DNA of 64,000 nt from Caulobacter ginsengisoli (GTDB lineage: Bacteria > Pseudomonadota > Alphaproteobacteria > Caulobacterales > Caulobacteraceae): NCBI RefSeq assembly GCF_030814835.1, contig NZ_JAUSVS010000002.1:124001-188000 (forward strand), given 5' to 3'. Shown in pieces: positions 18,250 through 27,666 of the stretch (position 1 is its first letter; the number at the start of each line of letters is the position of its first letter). A program made the position numbers and the translations under genes. Under the pieces are notes generated by a model that saw only the letters and a program-made list of their open reading frames with translations, was not told the DNA's origin and did not search any database.

Positions 18250-19278
18250 TCATGAGGCGCCGTATTGGGCGAACAGGGCCCGCCATTGGCCCAGAATGGC
18301 GGCCTGGCTGAACTCGGCCTCGACCCGGGCGTGACCGTTCTGGATCAGGCGGATGCGCAGCATCGGATCGGCCAGCAGCGCGTTGGTCCGCGCCGCCAGG
18401 GCCTCGGCGTCGTCGATGGGGACCAGCAGGCCGTCGTCGCCGTCGCGGATCAGGGCGGCCGGGCCCTGGCTGGCGGCGGCGACCACCGGCAGGCCATGCG
18501 CCCAGGCCTGGATGACCGTATTGCCCAGCGGCTCGAACCGCGAGGGAAAGAGGCAGAGGTCGGCCGCACCGTAGAGGGCCGAGGGGTCGTTGCGCCAGCC
18601 GAGGAAGCGCACGCGGTCGCCAAGGCCCAGCGCCCCGGCCAGGGTCTTGAGCTGGTCCTCCAGCGGCCCGGCGCCGGCGATCCACAGATACGCGCCCGGG
18701 ATGGCGCGCAGCGCCTGCAGGCTGATGTCGTGGGCCTTGGCCGAATGCAGGCGGCCCATGCTGAGCAGCAGGGGGACATCCGATGGCGTATCGAGGCTGG
18801 CCCGATCCACCGGTGCGCCATCGGCGGGCGCCTCGGCGAAATTGGGGATGTAGTGGGCGCGATCCGCCGGCCAGCCCTCGCGGACCATCCAGTCCACGAT
18901 ATCGCGGGTGTTGCCGACCAGGGCCTCGAAACCGCGGTAGTTCTTCAGCTTGTAATAGCCGCCCAGTCGGCCGATGCGGGCCCAGGGACCTTTGGGGGTA
19001 TGCTTGGCGGCCCGGTTCATCCAGGCGACCAGGACCCTGGCCTGCCGGGCCTTGGCGAAGCTGGCGATCCCCGGACGGGTCAGCAGGTCCAGCGGGCTGC
19101 CGAAGCCGAAGGTCTTCACCGCCAGCCCGGCGGCGGTCAGGGCCTGCTCGCGGCCGGCGTGAGGGCGAATCGCGCAGGCTTCGCTGAGGCCGGCCCGGCT
19201 GAGCGCCGTGACCAGGTCGACGAAATAGGTTTCCGCCCCGCCGTCGGCGTTGGAGCCCAGGAGATGCAGCACGCTCAT
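18250..19278 (-). CDS. GT4-type glycosyltransferase
   Basis: 342 residues, no membrane segment. It is a GT-B fold retaining glycosyltransferase. The N-terminal half has the acceptor-side Gly loop (SNADGGAETYFVDLVTAL). The C-terminal half has the nucleotide-sugar site: LLSMGRLHSAKAHDISLQAL, LWIAGAGPLEDQLKTL, RVRFLGWRND and FEPLGNTVIQAWAHGLPVVA. In the usual E-x7-E motif the second acidic residue is replaced by Gln here. Donor and acceptor are unknown; LPS or exopolysaccharide assembly is likely. It is the first gene of the GT-asnB-dehydrogenase operon. Confidence 0.9.
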   Translation of the reverse strand: MSVLHLLGSNADGGAETYFVDLVTALSRAGLSEACAIRPHAGREQALTAAGLAVKTFGFGSPLDLLTRPGIASFAKARQARVLVAWMNRAAKHTPKGPWARIGRLGGYYKLKNYRGFEALVGNTRDIVDWMVREGWPADRAHYIPNFAEAPADGAPVDRASLDTPSDVPLLLSMGRLHSAKAHDISLQALRAIPGAYLWIAGAGPLEDQLKTLAGALGLGDRVRFLGWRNDPSALYGAADLCLFPSRFEPLGNTVIQAWAHGLPVVAAASQGPAALIRDGDDGLLVPIDDAEALAARTNALLADPMLRIRLIQNGHARVEAEFSQAAILGQWRALFAQYGAS

Positions 19279-19379
19279 CGGCGGCGAAACTAGCTGGCAA
19301 AGGCCAGTTTCCCAAGCCGCTTGAAGCGATGAGTTCGAGTCCCTATAACCCCGCGCTCATAGTTGGGCGCGAGCCGTAT

Positions 19380-19456
19380 GGCTGGGTAGCTCAGATGGTT
19401 AGAGCGGTGGATTCATAACCCACAGGTCGGCGGTTCGATCCCGCCCCCAGCTACCA
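19380..19456 (+). tRNA. tRNA with CAU anticodon, probably elongator Met
   Basis: A 77-base cloverleaf: acceptor GGCTGGG pairs with CCCAGCT (G-U at the first pair), D-arm AGCTCAGATGGTTAGAGC, anticodon loop ATTCATAACC with CAT, T-arm GGCGGTTCGATCCCGCC, and an encoded CCA. The paired first base rules out the initiator. Elongator tRNA-Met is the first choice; a lysidine-modified tRNA-Ile(CAU) cannot be excluded without comparing identity positions. Confidence 0.92.
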
Positions 19457-19482
19457 ACTATGCTTCTGAATAATCAGAGAAA

Positions 19483-21015
19483 TCAGGCGGCCTGGGTATG
19501 ATCCGGGCCGTCGGTCGCCGGCAGCAGGGCGTCCAGCGCCGCCAGCAGGCGGTCGGGCTTGATCGGCTTTTCGACCACGTCGTTCATGCCGGCCGCCAGG
19601 TAGCCCTTGACGTCGTCGGGATCGGCGTTGGCGGTCAGGGCGATGATCGGGATGCGGGCCCTGGCGTCCGGCAGGGCCCGGATGGCCCGGGTGGCGGCCA
19701 CCCCGTCCATGCGCGGCATCTTGATGTCCATCAGGATCAGGTCGAACGACCCGGTCTCCAGGGCGGCCAGGGCCTCGACCCCGTCCTCGGCCTGTTCGGA
19801 GGCGCAGTCGAACATCTCGCACAGCGCCTCGGCCACCATGCGGTTGGTGGCGTTGTCGTCGACGATCAGGATACGGGCCAAGGCGCCGCCGCCATGATTG
19901 CTGGGGACGGGGGCGGCTTCGGCCTGCCGGGCCTCGGCCACGGCCAGGTCGAAGGTCACGGTGACGCCGGCGCCGACATTGGCCTCGGCGCGGATTTCGC
20001 CGCCCATCGCCGCGATGATGCGGCCGGCCAAGGTCATGCCGATGGCGGTGGCGAAGTCGGGCATCCGCCGCAGATCACGGCCGGACAGCGTTTCGAACAT
20101 GCCGGCCAACTGGCTGGCTTCAAGCTCGCGGCCGCCGTCGCGCACCCGGCCTTCCAGGGCTAGGCCTTCGGGGCAGGGACGGGCCTTGAGCGACACCTCG
20201 ACCGCGCCGCGGCGGCTCTCGCCAATGGCCCGGCCGATCAGGGCGTCGAAAATCTCGTGCAGCTGCTCGGCGTCGACCTCGGCCTGAAAATCGGGCTCGC
20301 CGTCGTACGAAGCCAGCAGGGTCACCCCGGCGGCGGCGGCGCGGTCGACCCAGCGGGCGGCGACCGCGTCCATCAGATCCTGCAGCTTGTGCGGCGCGGG
20401 CGTCAGGGTCAGGCCCTTGATGTCGGCGGCGTGCAGCATGGCGGCCCGATGCATCAGGCGGCGGATGTCGTCGCTGGTCTCGCCGATCGCCCGGGCGCAG
20501 GCCAGGGCGTCGCTGGGCAGCGGCAGGCGCGAGAGGCGGGTGCTGAGGTCGGCGATGGCCTCCAGCTGGCGCAGGGTCTCGGCGGCGACGGTCTGGGTGA
20601 CCGCGGCGTTGGTTTCCTTGAGATCGCGGTTGCGGTCGCGGCGGGCGGTCAGCAGCGACAGCGGCGAGCCCACGCCCAGATAGCGCTCGCCCTCGACGAC
20701 GATGAAGCCCAGGGCCAGGCTGGCGGGCGAAGCCGCCAGGACCTGATCCTCGAAGGCCCGGGCCGAGAGGCCGGCTTCGGCGACGAGCGGCCGGCCGTCC
20801 ATGATCTGGCTCACCGGCGCGGCGGCCTTGGCCGGATCGGCCCGCAGATGCGCGAAACAGGCTTCGCGGCCGACCAGGCCGATCGGACGCCCGTCGGCGA
20901 CCACGGCCAGAGCCATGGCGGCCGGCTCGGCGGCGAACCGGTCAGCAAGATCGTCCAGACGCGTATCGGAGCCGACAGGCGCGGGGCGATCGATCAGATG
21001 AGCGAGGGTGTCCAT
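19483..21015 (-). CDS. Degenerate histidine-kinase-like protein with C-terminal receiver
   Basis: About 510 residues from ATG 21015 (a GTG at 21045 is an alternative). An N-terminal CBS-like pair (about 10-120: MALAVVADGRPIGLVGREA, ALGFIVVEGERYLGVG) is followed by a helical dimerisation-like region, an ATPase-like domain and a receiver domain (VDDNATNRMVAEAL, phospho-acceptor Asp in LILMDIKMPRMDG, Lys in EKPIKPDRL). The kinase core looks inactive. No H-E/D-x-x-P box is visible, the N-box Asn is replaced (DALIGRAIGES) and the D-box is altered (VRDGGRELEA), though a G2-like segment (GMTLAGRIIAAMGGEI) remains. It may be a phospho-receiver scaffold rather than a sensor kinase. Its partner is unknown. 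Confidence 0.75.
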   Translation of the reverse strand: MDTLAHLIDRPAPVGSDTRLDDLADRFAAEPAAMALAVVADGRPIGLVGREACFAHLRADPAKAAAPVSQIMDGRPLVAEAGLSARAFEDQVLAASPASLALGFIVVEGERYLGVGSPLSLLTARRDRNRDLKETNAAVTQTVAAETLRQLEAIADLSTRLSRLPLPSDALACARAIGETSDDIRRLMHRAAMLHAADIKGLTLTPAPHKLQDLMDAVAARWVDRAAAAGVTLLASYDGEPDFQAEVDAEQLHEIFDALIGRAIGESRRGAVEVSLKARPCPEGLALEGRVRDGGRELEASQLAGMFETLSGRDLRRMPDFATAIGMTLAGRIIAAMGGEIRAEANVGAGVTVTFDLAVAEARQAEAAPVPSNHGGGALARILIVDDNATNRMVAEALCEMFDCASEQAEDGVEALAALETGSFDLILMDIKMPRMDGVAATRAIRALPDARARIPIIALTANADPDDVKGYLAAGMNDVVEKPIKPDRLLAALDALLPATDGPDHTQAA

Positions 21016-21102
21016 GAATGTCGCCGGCCGGTTTGAGACGATCACTATGACCGGCGGCGCTTGAAAAGAGGTTAAGCCTGACGAGGTCTGCCACCCCCAT
21101 AA

Positions 21103-21136
21103 GAAAAAGGCGGCGGGAACTTGCGCTCCCGCCGCC
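21103..21136 (-). terminator. Rho-independent terminator of TBDR 1
   Basis: Read on the minus strand, GGCGGCGGGA and TCCCGCCGCC form a perfect 10-bp stem with an 8-base loop, followed by TTTTTC. It begins about 20 bases after the receptor's stop codon. Confidence 0.92.
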
Positions 21137-21158
21137 AGATACCAGTGTTATGCCTTGA

Positions 21159-24086
21159 TCAGAACGACTTGCTGATCGCGATCCCGTAGGTGCGCGGCTC
21201 AGTGTAGAAGGCGTTCCGGAACAGACCGGAGCTGTCATCCGTCAGATAGGTGTCGGTGATGGCTTCCTCGTCGGTCGCATTCTTGACGAAGGCGTCGATG
21301 ACCAGGCCGGCGCCGGGGTTCGCCACCGTCAGGGTCACATTGACGTTCTGCCAGCCTTTGATCTTGTCGGCATTGCTGTTGTAGATGCGCGAGAAGCTGT
21401 CGGTCTGCTTGTAGTAGTCGCCGCGCAGCGTCGTGGACCAGTCGCCCATGTCCCAGGTGTACTGGGCGCCAAACGAAGTGGTCCAATGCGGCGAGTTCGG
21501 TAGTTCCTTGCCCTTCAGGCTCACCGCCACGCCGTCGCTGGGAATCAGACCGGCATTGTAGCCCGTGACGGGCAGGGCGCCCGCAAAGCTGCCGGAGCAG
21601 ATGCCCAGGAAGTCGAAGACGTTCAGCGGACGGATGCTGAAGGGGTTGTTCGCGTCGCCCGGCACCGGGATGACCGGGGTCTGGGCGTTGTAGGTGGCCA
21701 TGAAGCCAGCCAGGGCGGTGGTGGAAACCACGCAGTTGGCGGCGCTGCTCGACTTGACCAGGGTCAGGGCGGGATTGTCCTGGGTGCGGTTGAAGGTATC
21801 GATCGAGCTGCCATTGACGATTTCGGTGTCAAGATAGCCGATGTTGGCGTTCAGCCGCAGGCCGCGGACCGGGTTCCAGATGGTCTCGATTTCCAGGCCC
21901 TTGATCTTGGCGTCGATGTTCTCGTTGATCGAGGTGCGGTTGACGATCTTGGAGACCTGGTAGCCCTTGTAGTCATAGTAGAAGCCGGTGACGTTCAGTA
22001 GCAGGCTGCCATCGAAGAAGGTGTTCTTCGAACCGATTTCGAAGCTGTTGACGAACTCAGGGTCAAAGGCCGGCGGGGGGCAGCTGGCGACGCCGGGCGA
22101 GCAGGCCGGGTTGGCGCCGCCCGCCTTGTAGCCCTTCGAGTAGAAGGCGTAGACCAGGTTGTTGTCGGTCAGCTTCCAGTCGAAGCCCAGGCGACCGGTC
22201 ATTTCCTGGAACCGGACCTTCAGCAGTGGCGGCTGGCCGGTCGGCGGCGCCCCGATGCCGGAGCCCGGCGTCGCCAGCGTCACTTGGTGGTTCTCGACCG
22301 ACTTGGAGTCGTCGGTGTAGCGCAGGCCGCCGGTGATCTTGAAGGTATCGGTCAGCTGCCAATAGACTTCACCGAAGGCGGCGCGCGACTTCAGGTGATA
22401 GGGGCCGTAGTTGTCATAGTAGTTGTGACCGCTGCGGTTGGGGTTCTGGTTCGGATCGATGAAGATACAGGCGGGGTTGCTGGCCGCGCAGTTCACCGCG
22501 CCGGTGTTCAGGAAGTTCTGGACGCCGACATAGGCCGTGCCCGTGTTGAACATCACGAAGTAGTCACCGGTCGCCTTGAAGTCGAGGTAGATGCCGCCGA
22601 CGTTGAAGTTGATCGGCCCGTCGAAGTCCGACTGCAGTCGCAGTTCCTGGGTGAACTGCTTGGTGTCCGCCGTCGAGATATCGAAGGTGGCGAAGCGGTT
22701 GGTCGCACCGTTCTGCGGGTCGTTGACCACGCCGCCGGGGAACAGGCTGGCATAGATGCCGTTATAGACACCGGCGCCGGCGGGGCAGTTGCGGGGCAGT
22801 GAGAGCGAGCCGCAGACGCCGGCCTGGACAGCACTGGCGATGGCGTTCACCGGGTTCGGCGCGACGTTGAACGCGATGTTCGGCACCACCCGGTTGTAGT
22901 CCTGGCGGGTGAACAGGTTGAGCGTCGAGTACGAGGTCAGCGAGGTCAGCCGCAACTCGTCCGTCAGATCCCAGTCGATATTGAACTCGTAGATGTCCGT
23001 CGACGACTGATAGATCGGATCGTGGATGGACTCGATGTTGCGGATGTTCGGGTCCTGCACCTTGCCCGCAAGCGCGTCGCCGGTGATCAGGCCGGTCAGG
23101 GCGCCGAACAGGCCGCCCAGGGTCGCCTGGGTGTTCAGGGTGCCGGTCGAGACGCCGGGCGTATAGAGCGAGACGTCCTGACAGCCCTGGCTGAGGAAGC
23201 CACGCTCAATCAGCGCCGAGGGCGCATTGAACGGGAACAGGCCGACGCCGCCGACGCTGGTCGGGCCGGGGTCCTTGGCGCAGAATTGACGGCCGATCCG
23301 CGAGCGGTTGTCGTCTTCGTCGAAGTGATCGTAGAGCAGATAGGTCTTGAAGGTATCGCTGGGCTGCCAGGCCAGAGTGGCGCGGACGTCCCACAGCGAG
23401 CGGTCGTCGACGTCGTGGTGGGTATAGGTGTTGTCGCCGTAGCCGTCGCGGGTCAGCGACACGGCCGCCACGCGCAGGGCCAGGTCGTCGCCGATCGGGA
23501 CGTTGATCATCCCCTTCAGCTTCAGCGAGTTGTAGTTGCCGTACTCGACCTTGGCCAAGGCCGAGAATTCACCCATCACCGGCTTGGCGGTGATCATGTT
23601 GACCACGCCGCCGGTGGCGTTGCGGCCGTAGAGGGTGCCCTGCGGGCCGCGCAGCACTTCCACCCGCTCCACGTCGAAGAACTCGGCTTCGAACAGGTTG
23701 TTGGCGGTCAAAGGCGCGTTGTTCAGGTGGATGCCGGTGCCGGCGTCGCCGGAACCCGACACCAGCTTGGAGCCGACGCCGCGGATCTGGAAGTTGTAGC
23801 CGGTGAAGTTCCCCTTGGAGAAGTTCACGTTCGGGATCGAGGTGACCAGGTTGGGGCCCCCGTCGATCTTTTGCTTTTCAAGCGCGTCCTGGCTGAACGC
23901 CGACACCGCGATCGGCACGTCCTGAAGGGCTTCTTCCTTCTTCTGCGCCGTAACGATGACATCGGCGACCGTTGTTCCTTCGTCATCAGCGGCGAAGGCG
24001 GGCGCGGCGGGTGCGGCTACGGCCAAAACGGCCGCGGCGGAAACGCCCATGACGAGCAGACTCCGCAGGCGCAGAGATTTCAACAT
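21159..24086 (-). CDS. TonB-dependent outer-membrane receptor (TBDR 1)
   Basis: About 975 residues from ATG 24086, supported by GGGAGGG 6 bases upstream and a clean signal peptide (SLLVMGVSAAAVLAVAAPAAPAFAA). The plug domain begins with a TonB-box-like ADVIVTAQKKEEALQDVPIAVSAF, then GVGSKLVSGSGDAG, VERVEVLRGPQGTLYGRNATGGVVN and the long barrel. The protein ends in the aromatic beta-signal YGIAISKSF. This GRNATGG subtype is common in Caulobacter and sphingomonads and imports siderophores, vitamin B12 or glycans. The ligand cannot be told. It is a single-gene unit with its own terminator and a 447-base upstream gap. Confidence 0.95.
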   Translation of the reverse strand: MLKSLRLRSLLVMGVSAAAVLAVAAPAAPAFAADDEGTTVADVIVTAQKKEEALQDVPIAVSAFSQDALEKQKIDGGPNLVTSIPNVNFSKGNFTGYNFQIRGVGSKLVSGSGDAGTGIHLNNAPLTANNLFEAEFFDVERVEVLRGPQGTLYGRNATGGVVNMITAKPVMGEFSALAKVEYGNYNSLKLKGMINVPIGDDLALRVAAVSLTRDGYGDNTYTHHDVDDRSLWDVRATLAWQPSDTFKTYLLYDHFDEDDNRSRIGRQFCAKDPGPTSVGGVGLFPFNAPSALIERGFLSQGCQDVSLYTPGVSTGTLNTQATLGGLFGALTGLITGDALAGKVQDPNIRNIESIHDPIYQSSTDIYEFNIDWDLTDELRLTSLTSYSTLNLFTRQDYNRVVPNIAFNVAPNPVNAIASAVQAGVCGSLSLPRNCPAGAGVYNGIYASLFPGGVVNDPQNGATNRFATFDISTADTKQFTQELRLQSDFDGPINFNVGGIYLDFKATGDYFVMFNTGTAYVGVQNFLNTGAVNCAASNPACIFIDPNQNPNRSGHNYYDNYGPYHLKSRAAFGEVYWQLTDTFKITGGLRYTDDSKSVENHQVTLATPGSGIGAPPTGQPPLLKVRFQEMTGRLGFDWKLTDNNLVYAFYSKGYKAGGANPACSPGVASCPPPAFDPEFVNSFEIGSKNTFFDGSLLLNVTGFYYDYKGYQVSKIVNRTSINENIDAKIKGLEIETIWNPVRGLRLNANIGYLDTEIVNGSSIDTFNRTQDNPALTLVKSSSAANCVVSTTALAGFMATYNAQTPVIPVPGDANNPFSIRPLNVFDFLGICSGSFAGALPVTGYNAGLIPSDGVAVSLKGKELPNSPHWTTSFGAQYTWDMGDWSTTLRGDYYKQTDSFSRIYNSNADKIKGWQNVNVTLTVANPGAGLVIDAFVKNATDEEAITDTYLTDDSSGLFRNAFYTEPRTYGIAISKSF

Positions 24087-24533
24087 TCGTAACCCTCCCC
24101 GGACAGCACGGACCGTGTAAGCCGGTCCTTTCGCGCTAGTCCCTATGTGTTTCCTCGGCGTCGCGCTGATATCACACCACAAGGGCGCGCGACTTTCCCC
24201 CGCAGTTGACCAGATTGCATACAGACGTTTGGATCGTGTCAACAGCCGGCGCTAGGTGAACAGTGATAGGTTATGGCTTTTCACCTTTGTGTTGCCCGGA
24301 TGCGCCGCCGCTGGTCCCGCGGGGGGTTACTTCTTCAATCCGCGAGAGAAAATGCGCCTGAAAACAAGGCGCCATGGTCCATTTTACCTGACGTTGGGGA
24401 ATGGAATCATCGGGGCGGCCGAGCGGGTTTTGTGGCGCCTCGGCGGTGGTGTAGAAGCCAGCCTCTTCGATGCGGCCGGCCACCACGGCCGGCCATTCTA
24501 CCCACATGACCGGCGACGGCGGATTTCTGGCCC
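24087..24533. other. 447-base gap between TBDR 1 and queC
   Basis: This stretch holds the promoter region of TBDR 1 (minus strand) and of queC (plus strand). I see no convincing gene: the short ORFs here lack Shine-Dalgarno support and codon bias. One clear structure is an 8-bp perfect inverted repeat GGCCGGCC (24474-24481) and GGCCGGCC (24487-24494) with a 5-base loop, 40 bases before queC. I looked for a preQ1 riboswitch consensus and did not find one. Confidence 0.6.
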
Positions 24534-25268
24534 ATGACCTCAGTTGCAGTTGAAGACACCGGCGCCCTGGTGCTGTTTTCAGGCGGCCAGGACTCGTCGG
24601 TCTGCCTGGCCTGGGCGCTGGCCCGCTATGGCCGGGTCGAGACCGTCGGGTTCGACTACGGACAGCGCCACCTCGTCGAAATGCAGGCGCGCCAGACGGT
24701 GCTGGCCGGCTTCTGCGCCCGGTTTCCCGACTGGGCGCCCCGGCTGGGCGAGGACCATGTGCTGGATCTGAAGGGCTTCGGGGCCGTCGCCCAGTCGGCC
24801 CTGACCGCCGACCGGGCCATCGAGATGACCGAGCGGGGCCTGCCCTCGACCTTCGTGCCGGGCCGCAACCTGGCCTTCTTCATCTATGCCGCCGCCCTGG
24901 CCGACCGCCGGGGGCTGACCGCCCTGGTCGGCGGCATGTGCGAGACCGACTTCTCCGGCTATCCCGACTGCCGGCGCGACACCCTGGACGCCATGCAGGG
25001 CGCGCTGAACCTGGGCATGGAGCGGGCGTTCGTCATCGAGACGCCGCTGATGCGGCTGACCAAGGCCCAAACCTGGGCCCTGGCTGCAGGTCTCGGCGGC
25101 GAAGCGCTGGTCGATCTGATCCTGAAAGAGAGCCACACCTGCTATCGCGGCGAGCGCGGCGAACGCCACGCCTGGGGTTACGGCTGCGAAGACTGTCCGG
25201 CCTGCGATCTGCGCGCGCGGGGCTGGGAAGAATGGACGGCGGCCGGCCGCCCCAGGCTGGTCGCATGA
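24534..25268 (+). CDS. queC: 7-cyano-7-deazaguanine synthase QueC
   Basis: 244 residues, cytosolic. It converts 7-carboxy-7-deazaguanine to preQ0 using ATP and ammonia, on the route to queuosine in tRNA. Motifs are the ATP-pyrophosphatase loop [16 protein letters not shown] (14-29), [20 protein letters not shown], and a C-terminal zinc site with C-x2-C-x2-C ([15 protein letters not shown]) plus an earlier Cys (HTCYRGE). Its stop overlaps the queE start (ATGA). Confidence 0.97.
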   Translation: MTSVAVEDTGALVLFSGGQDSSVCLAWALARYGRVETVGFDYGQRHLVEMQARQTVLAGFCARFPDWAPRLGEDHVLDLKGFGAVAQSALTADRAIEMTERGLPSTFVPGRNLAFFIYAAALADRRGLTALVGGMCETDFSGYPDCRRDTLDAMQGALNLGMERAFVIETPLMRLTKAQTWALAAGLGGEALVDLILKESHTCYRGERGERHAWGYGCEDCPACDLRARGWEEWTAAGRPRLVA

Positions 25269-25897
25269 CCTACAGCGTCAAAGAGATCTTCCTGACCCTG
25301 CAGGGCGAGGGCGGCCAGGCCGGGCGGGCGGCGGTGTTCTGCCGCTTCGCCGGCTGCAACCTGTGGACCGGCCGCGAGAAGGACCGCGCCAGCGCCGTCT
25401 GCACCTTTTGCGACACCGATTTCGTCGGAACCAATGGCCCCGGCGGCGGGCGGTTCAAAACCCCGGCCGCCCTGGCCGCCGCCGTGGCCGCCGCCTGGAC
25501 CGGCGCGCCGGAGAACCGGCTGGTGGTCTGCACGGGCGGCGAGCCGCTGCTGCAGCTGGATCCGCCGCTGATCGCGGCCCTGCACGCCGAAGGGTTCGCC
25601 ATCGCCGTCGAGACCAACGGCACATTGCCCGCGCCGGAGGGCGTCGACTGGGTCTGCGTCAGCCCCAAGGCCGACGCGCCGGTGGTCCAGACAAGCGGCC
25701 AGGAACTGAAGCTGGTCTGGCCCCAGGCCGGCGTCGATCCGGCCCGTTTCGAGGGCTGGGATTTCAAACGCTTCTTCCTGCAGCCGATGGACGGGCCGGA
25801 TCGGGCGGGGGCGACCCAGGCCTGCATCGCCTACTGCCTGGCCCACCCGAAATGGCGGCTGAGCGTGCAGAGCCACAAATACCTGGGCATCCCCTAG
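25265..25897 (+). CDS. queE: 7-carboxy-7-deazaguanine synthase QueE
   Basis: 210 residues, cytosolic radical-SAM enzyme that makes 7-carboxy-7-deazaguanine from 6-carboxytetrahydropterin, the step before QueC. The cluster-binding cysteines are C31, C46 and C49. This is the C-x14-C-x2-C spacing known for one QueE class, not the common radical-SAM C-x3-C-x2-[16 protein letters not shown] and [13 protein letters not shown] are also typical. The start ATG overlaps the queC stop by 4 bases. No queD or queF gene is in the window. The stop codon shares CTAG with the convergent regulator. Confidence 0.96.
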   Translation: MTYSVKEIFLTLQGEGGQAGRAAVFCRFAGCNLWTGREKDRASAVCTFCDTDFVGTNGPGGGRFKTPAALAAAVAAAWTGAPENRLVVCTGGEPLLQLDPPLIAALHAEGFAIAVETNGTLPAPEGVDWVCVSPKADAPVVQTSGQELKLVWPQAGVDPARFEGWDFKRFFLQPMDGPDRAGATQACIAYCLAHPKWRLSVQSHKYLGIP

Positions 25898-26415
25898 ACG
25901 GGCAGGCTCTCGAATTCGTCGTCCTGGCGGCGATAGGGGCCGGAAAAGCGCGGATCGGCCCGCCGGCGGCGGTCGGGGCCGAAATAGCTGTCGATCCTGA
26001 CATAGGGCCGGGGGTTTTCGATCACCTCCTTGAGGCGCGAGAGCAGGCCGCGGGCGGTGATCGGCTTGACCAGGAACTCGTCCACCCCGACATCGCGCGC
26101 CTCGCGCACCCGCTTCTGAGTGGAGTGGCCGGTGACCATGATCACCGGCGTCATCTGGTTGGGGCTGTCGGCGGCGTTGCGCAACAGCCGCACGAAATCG
26201 ATGCCGTCGAGCGGCGACATGGTGAGGTCGGTCAGCACCACGTCGATATTCATCCGCCGCATCAGATGCAGCGCCTCGGCCCCGTCATTGGCCTCGTGGA
26301 TGTCGGTGACGCCGATGGCGCGCAGAATCTCGGCCAGCAGGACCCGCATGTGGTGATTGTCGTCGACGACAAGAATTTTCAGTCGGTCGAAACGCACGGG
26401 AAGGTAGCCGCCCAC
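25894..26415 (-). CDS. Single-domain response regulator with basic C-terminal tail
   Basis: 173 residues. The receiver domain fills about 12-130: KILVVDDNHHMRVLLAEIL with an acidic pocket, a phospho-acceptor Asp in VVLTDLTMSPLDGIDF, Thr in VIMVTGHS and Lys in EFLVKPITARGLL. A charged, unstructured-looking tail follows (SYFGPDRRRRADPRFSGPYRR) with no recognisable output domain. Such proteins act by protein-protein contact, for example in chemotaxis, motility or cell-cycle phosphorelays in Caulobacter relatives; the partner kinase is unknown. It is convergent with queE, and the two stop codons share CTAG. Confidence 0.88.
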   Translation of the reverse strand: MGGYLPVRFDRLKILVVDDNHHMRVLLAEILRAIGVTDIHEANDGAEALHLMRRMNIDVVLTDLTMSPLDGIDFVRLLRNAADSPNQMTPVIMVTGHSTQKRVREARDVGVDEFLVKPITARGLLSRLKEVIENPRPYVRIDSYFGPDRRRRADPRFSGPYRRQDDEFESLPV

Positions 26416-26465
26416 TGCCCCAGGGTGGCCGTGGTTAAACGCCTAAGCCTTTGGTCGTCAACGGA

Positions 26466-26479
26466 AAAACGGCCGTTTT
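26466..26479. promoter_or_regulatory. Perfect 14-base palindrome upstream of response regulator
   Basis: AAAACGGCCGTTTT is a self-complementary 14-mer in the 116-base gap between aroC and the response-regulator gene, about 50 bases before the regulator start. It could be an operator for the regulator or, less well formed, part of a terminator for aroC. Confidence 0.35.
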
Positions 26480-26531
26480 CGTCAAATACGAGAATTGCGG
26501 AATGATACCGGTCGCAACCTCGGGAGAGGCC

Positions 26532-27653
26532 TTAGCGGCGCTCGGTTTCGCCGGGATGAAAGGCCCCGCCGCCGGTCTGGGCGCGGTGGCGCAGGAAGGC
26601 GTCGGCCAGCACGCAGGCGGTCATGGCCTCGACCACCGGCACGGCCCGGATGCCCACGCAGGGATCGTGGCGGCCGATGGTGCGCAGCTCGATTTCCTCG
26701 CCGGCCTGGTTGAGCGTCTTACGGGGGGTGAGGATCGAGGAGGTCGGCTTGAAGGCCACCCGCGCCACCACCGGCTGGCCGGTGGTCAGTCCGCCCAGCA
26801 CCCCGCCGGCCTGGTTGGAGGTGAAGACCGGGCCGTCGTCGCCCTTCCGCATCTCGTCGGCGTTCTCTTCGCCTGTCAGGGCGGCGGAGGCGAACCCGGC
26901 CCCGATCTCCACGCCCTTGGCGGCGTTGATCGACATCAGGGCGCTGGCCAGTTCCGCGTCGACCTTGCCATAGATCGGCGCGCCCCAGCCGGCGGGAACG
27001 CCGGTGGCCACCACCTCGACGACGGCGCCGGTGGAGGAGCCGGCCTTGCGGATGGCCTCCAGGTGCTCTTCCCAGGTTGCGACGATGCCCCGGTCGGGCG
27101 ACCAGAAGGGGTTCTCGCCGACCGCGTCCCAGTCCCAGGCTTCGCGGTCGATGGCGTGCGGGCCGATCTGCACCAGGGCGGCGCGCACCTGGACCCCGTC
27201 GATGATCTTGCGGGCCACGGCCCCGGCCGCGACCCGGGCGGCGGTCTCGCGGGCCGAGGCCCGGCCGCTGCCGCGATAATCGCGCACGCCATACTTGGCG
27301 AAATAGGGCCAGTCGGCGTGGCCGGGCCGGAAGGCCGTGGCGATGTCGGCATAGTCCTTGGAGCGCTGGTCGAGGTTCTCGATCATCAGCGAGATCGGCG
27401 TCCCCGTCGTCACCGGGCCGTCGGTCGCCGCGTCCTCGAAGACGCCCGAGAGGATCTTCACCTCGTCCGGCTCGCGCCGCTGGGTGACGAACTTGCCCTG
27501 GCCCGGCTTGCGGCGGTCCAGCCAGACCTGGATGTCGGCGGGGGTGAGTTGCAGTCCCGGCGGACAGCCGTCGACCACGCAGCCCAGGGCCGGCCCGTGG
27601 CTCTCGCCCCAGGTCGTCACGCGGAACAGATGGCCGAAGCTGTTGTGCGACAT
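26532..27653 (-). CDS. aroC: Chorismate synthase
   Basis: About 373 residues from ATG 27653 ([20 protein letters not shown]). It catalyses the last shikimate step, EPSP to chorismate, with reduced FMN. Signature segments are [49 protein letters not shown], and [19 protein letters not shown] near the end. Length is normal. It begins 13 bases after the DnaJ-domain gene and is probably co-transcribed with it. Confidence 0.98.
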   Translation of the reverse strand: MSHNSFGHLFRVTTWGESHGPALGCVVDGCPPGLQLTPADIQVWLDRRKPGQGKFVTQRREPDEVKILSGVFEDAATDGPVTTGTPISLMIENLDQRSKDYADIATAFRPGHADWPYFAKYGVRDYRGSGRASARETAARVAAGAVARKIIDGVQVRAALVQIGPHAIDREAWDWDAVGENPFWSPDRGIVATWEEHLEAIRKAGSSTGAVVEVVATGVPAGWGAPIYGKVDAELASALMSINAAKGVEIGAGFASAALTGEENADEMRKGDDGPVFTSNQAGGVLGGLTTGQPVVARVAFKPTSSILTPRKTLNQAGEEIELRTIGRHDPCVGIRAVPVVEAMTACVLADAFLRHRAQTGGGAFHPGETERR

Positions 27654-27666
27654 GGAGGGGCTTCTA

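Noticed and set aside
24241..24533. preQ1 riboswitch upstream of queC
   Set aside because: The position is right, but I could not match the preQ1-I loop and A-rich tail or any other class consensus. A covariance-model scan would settle it.
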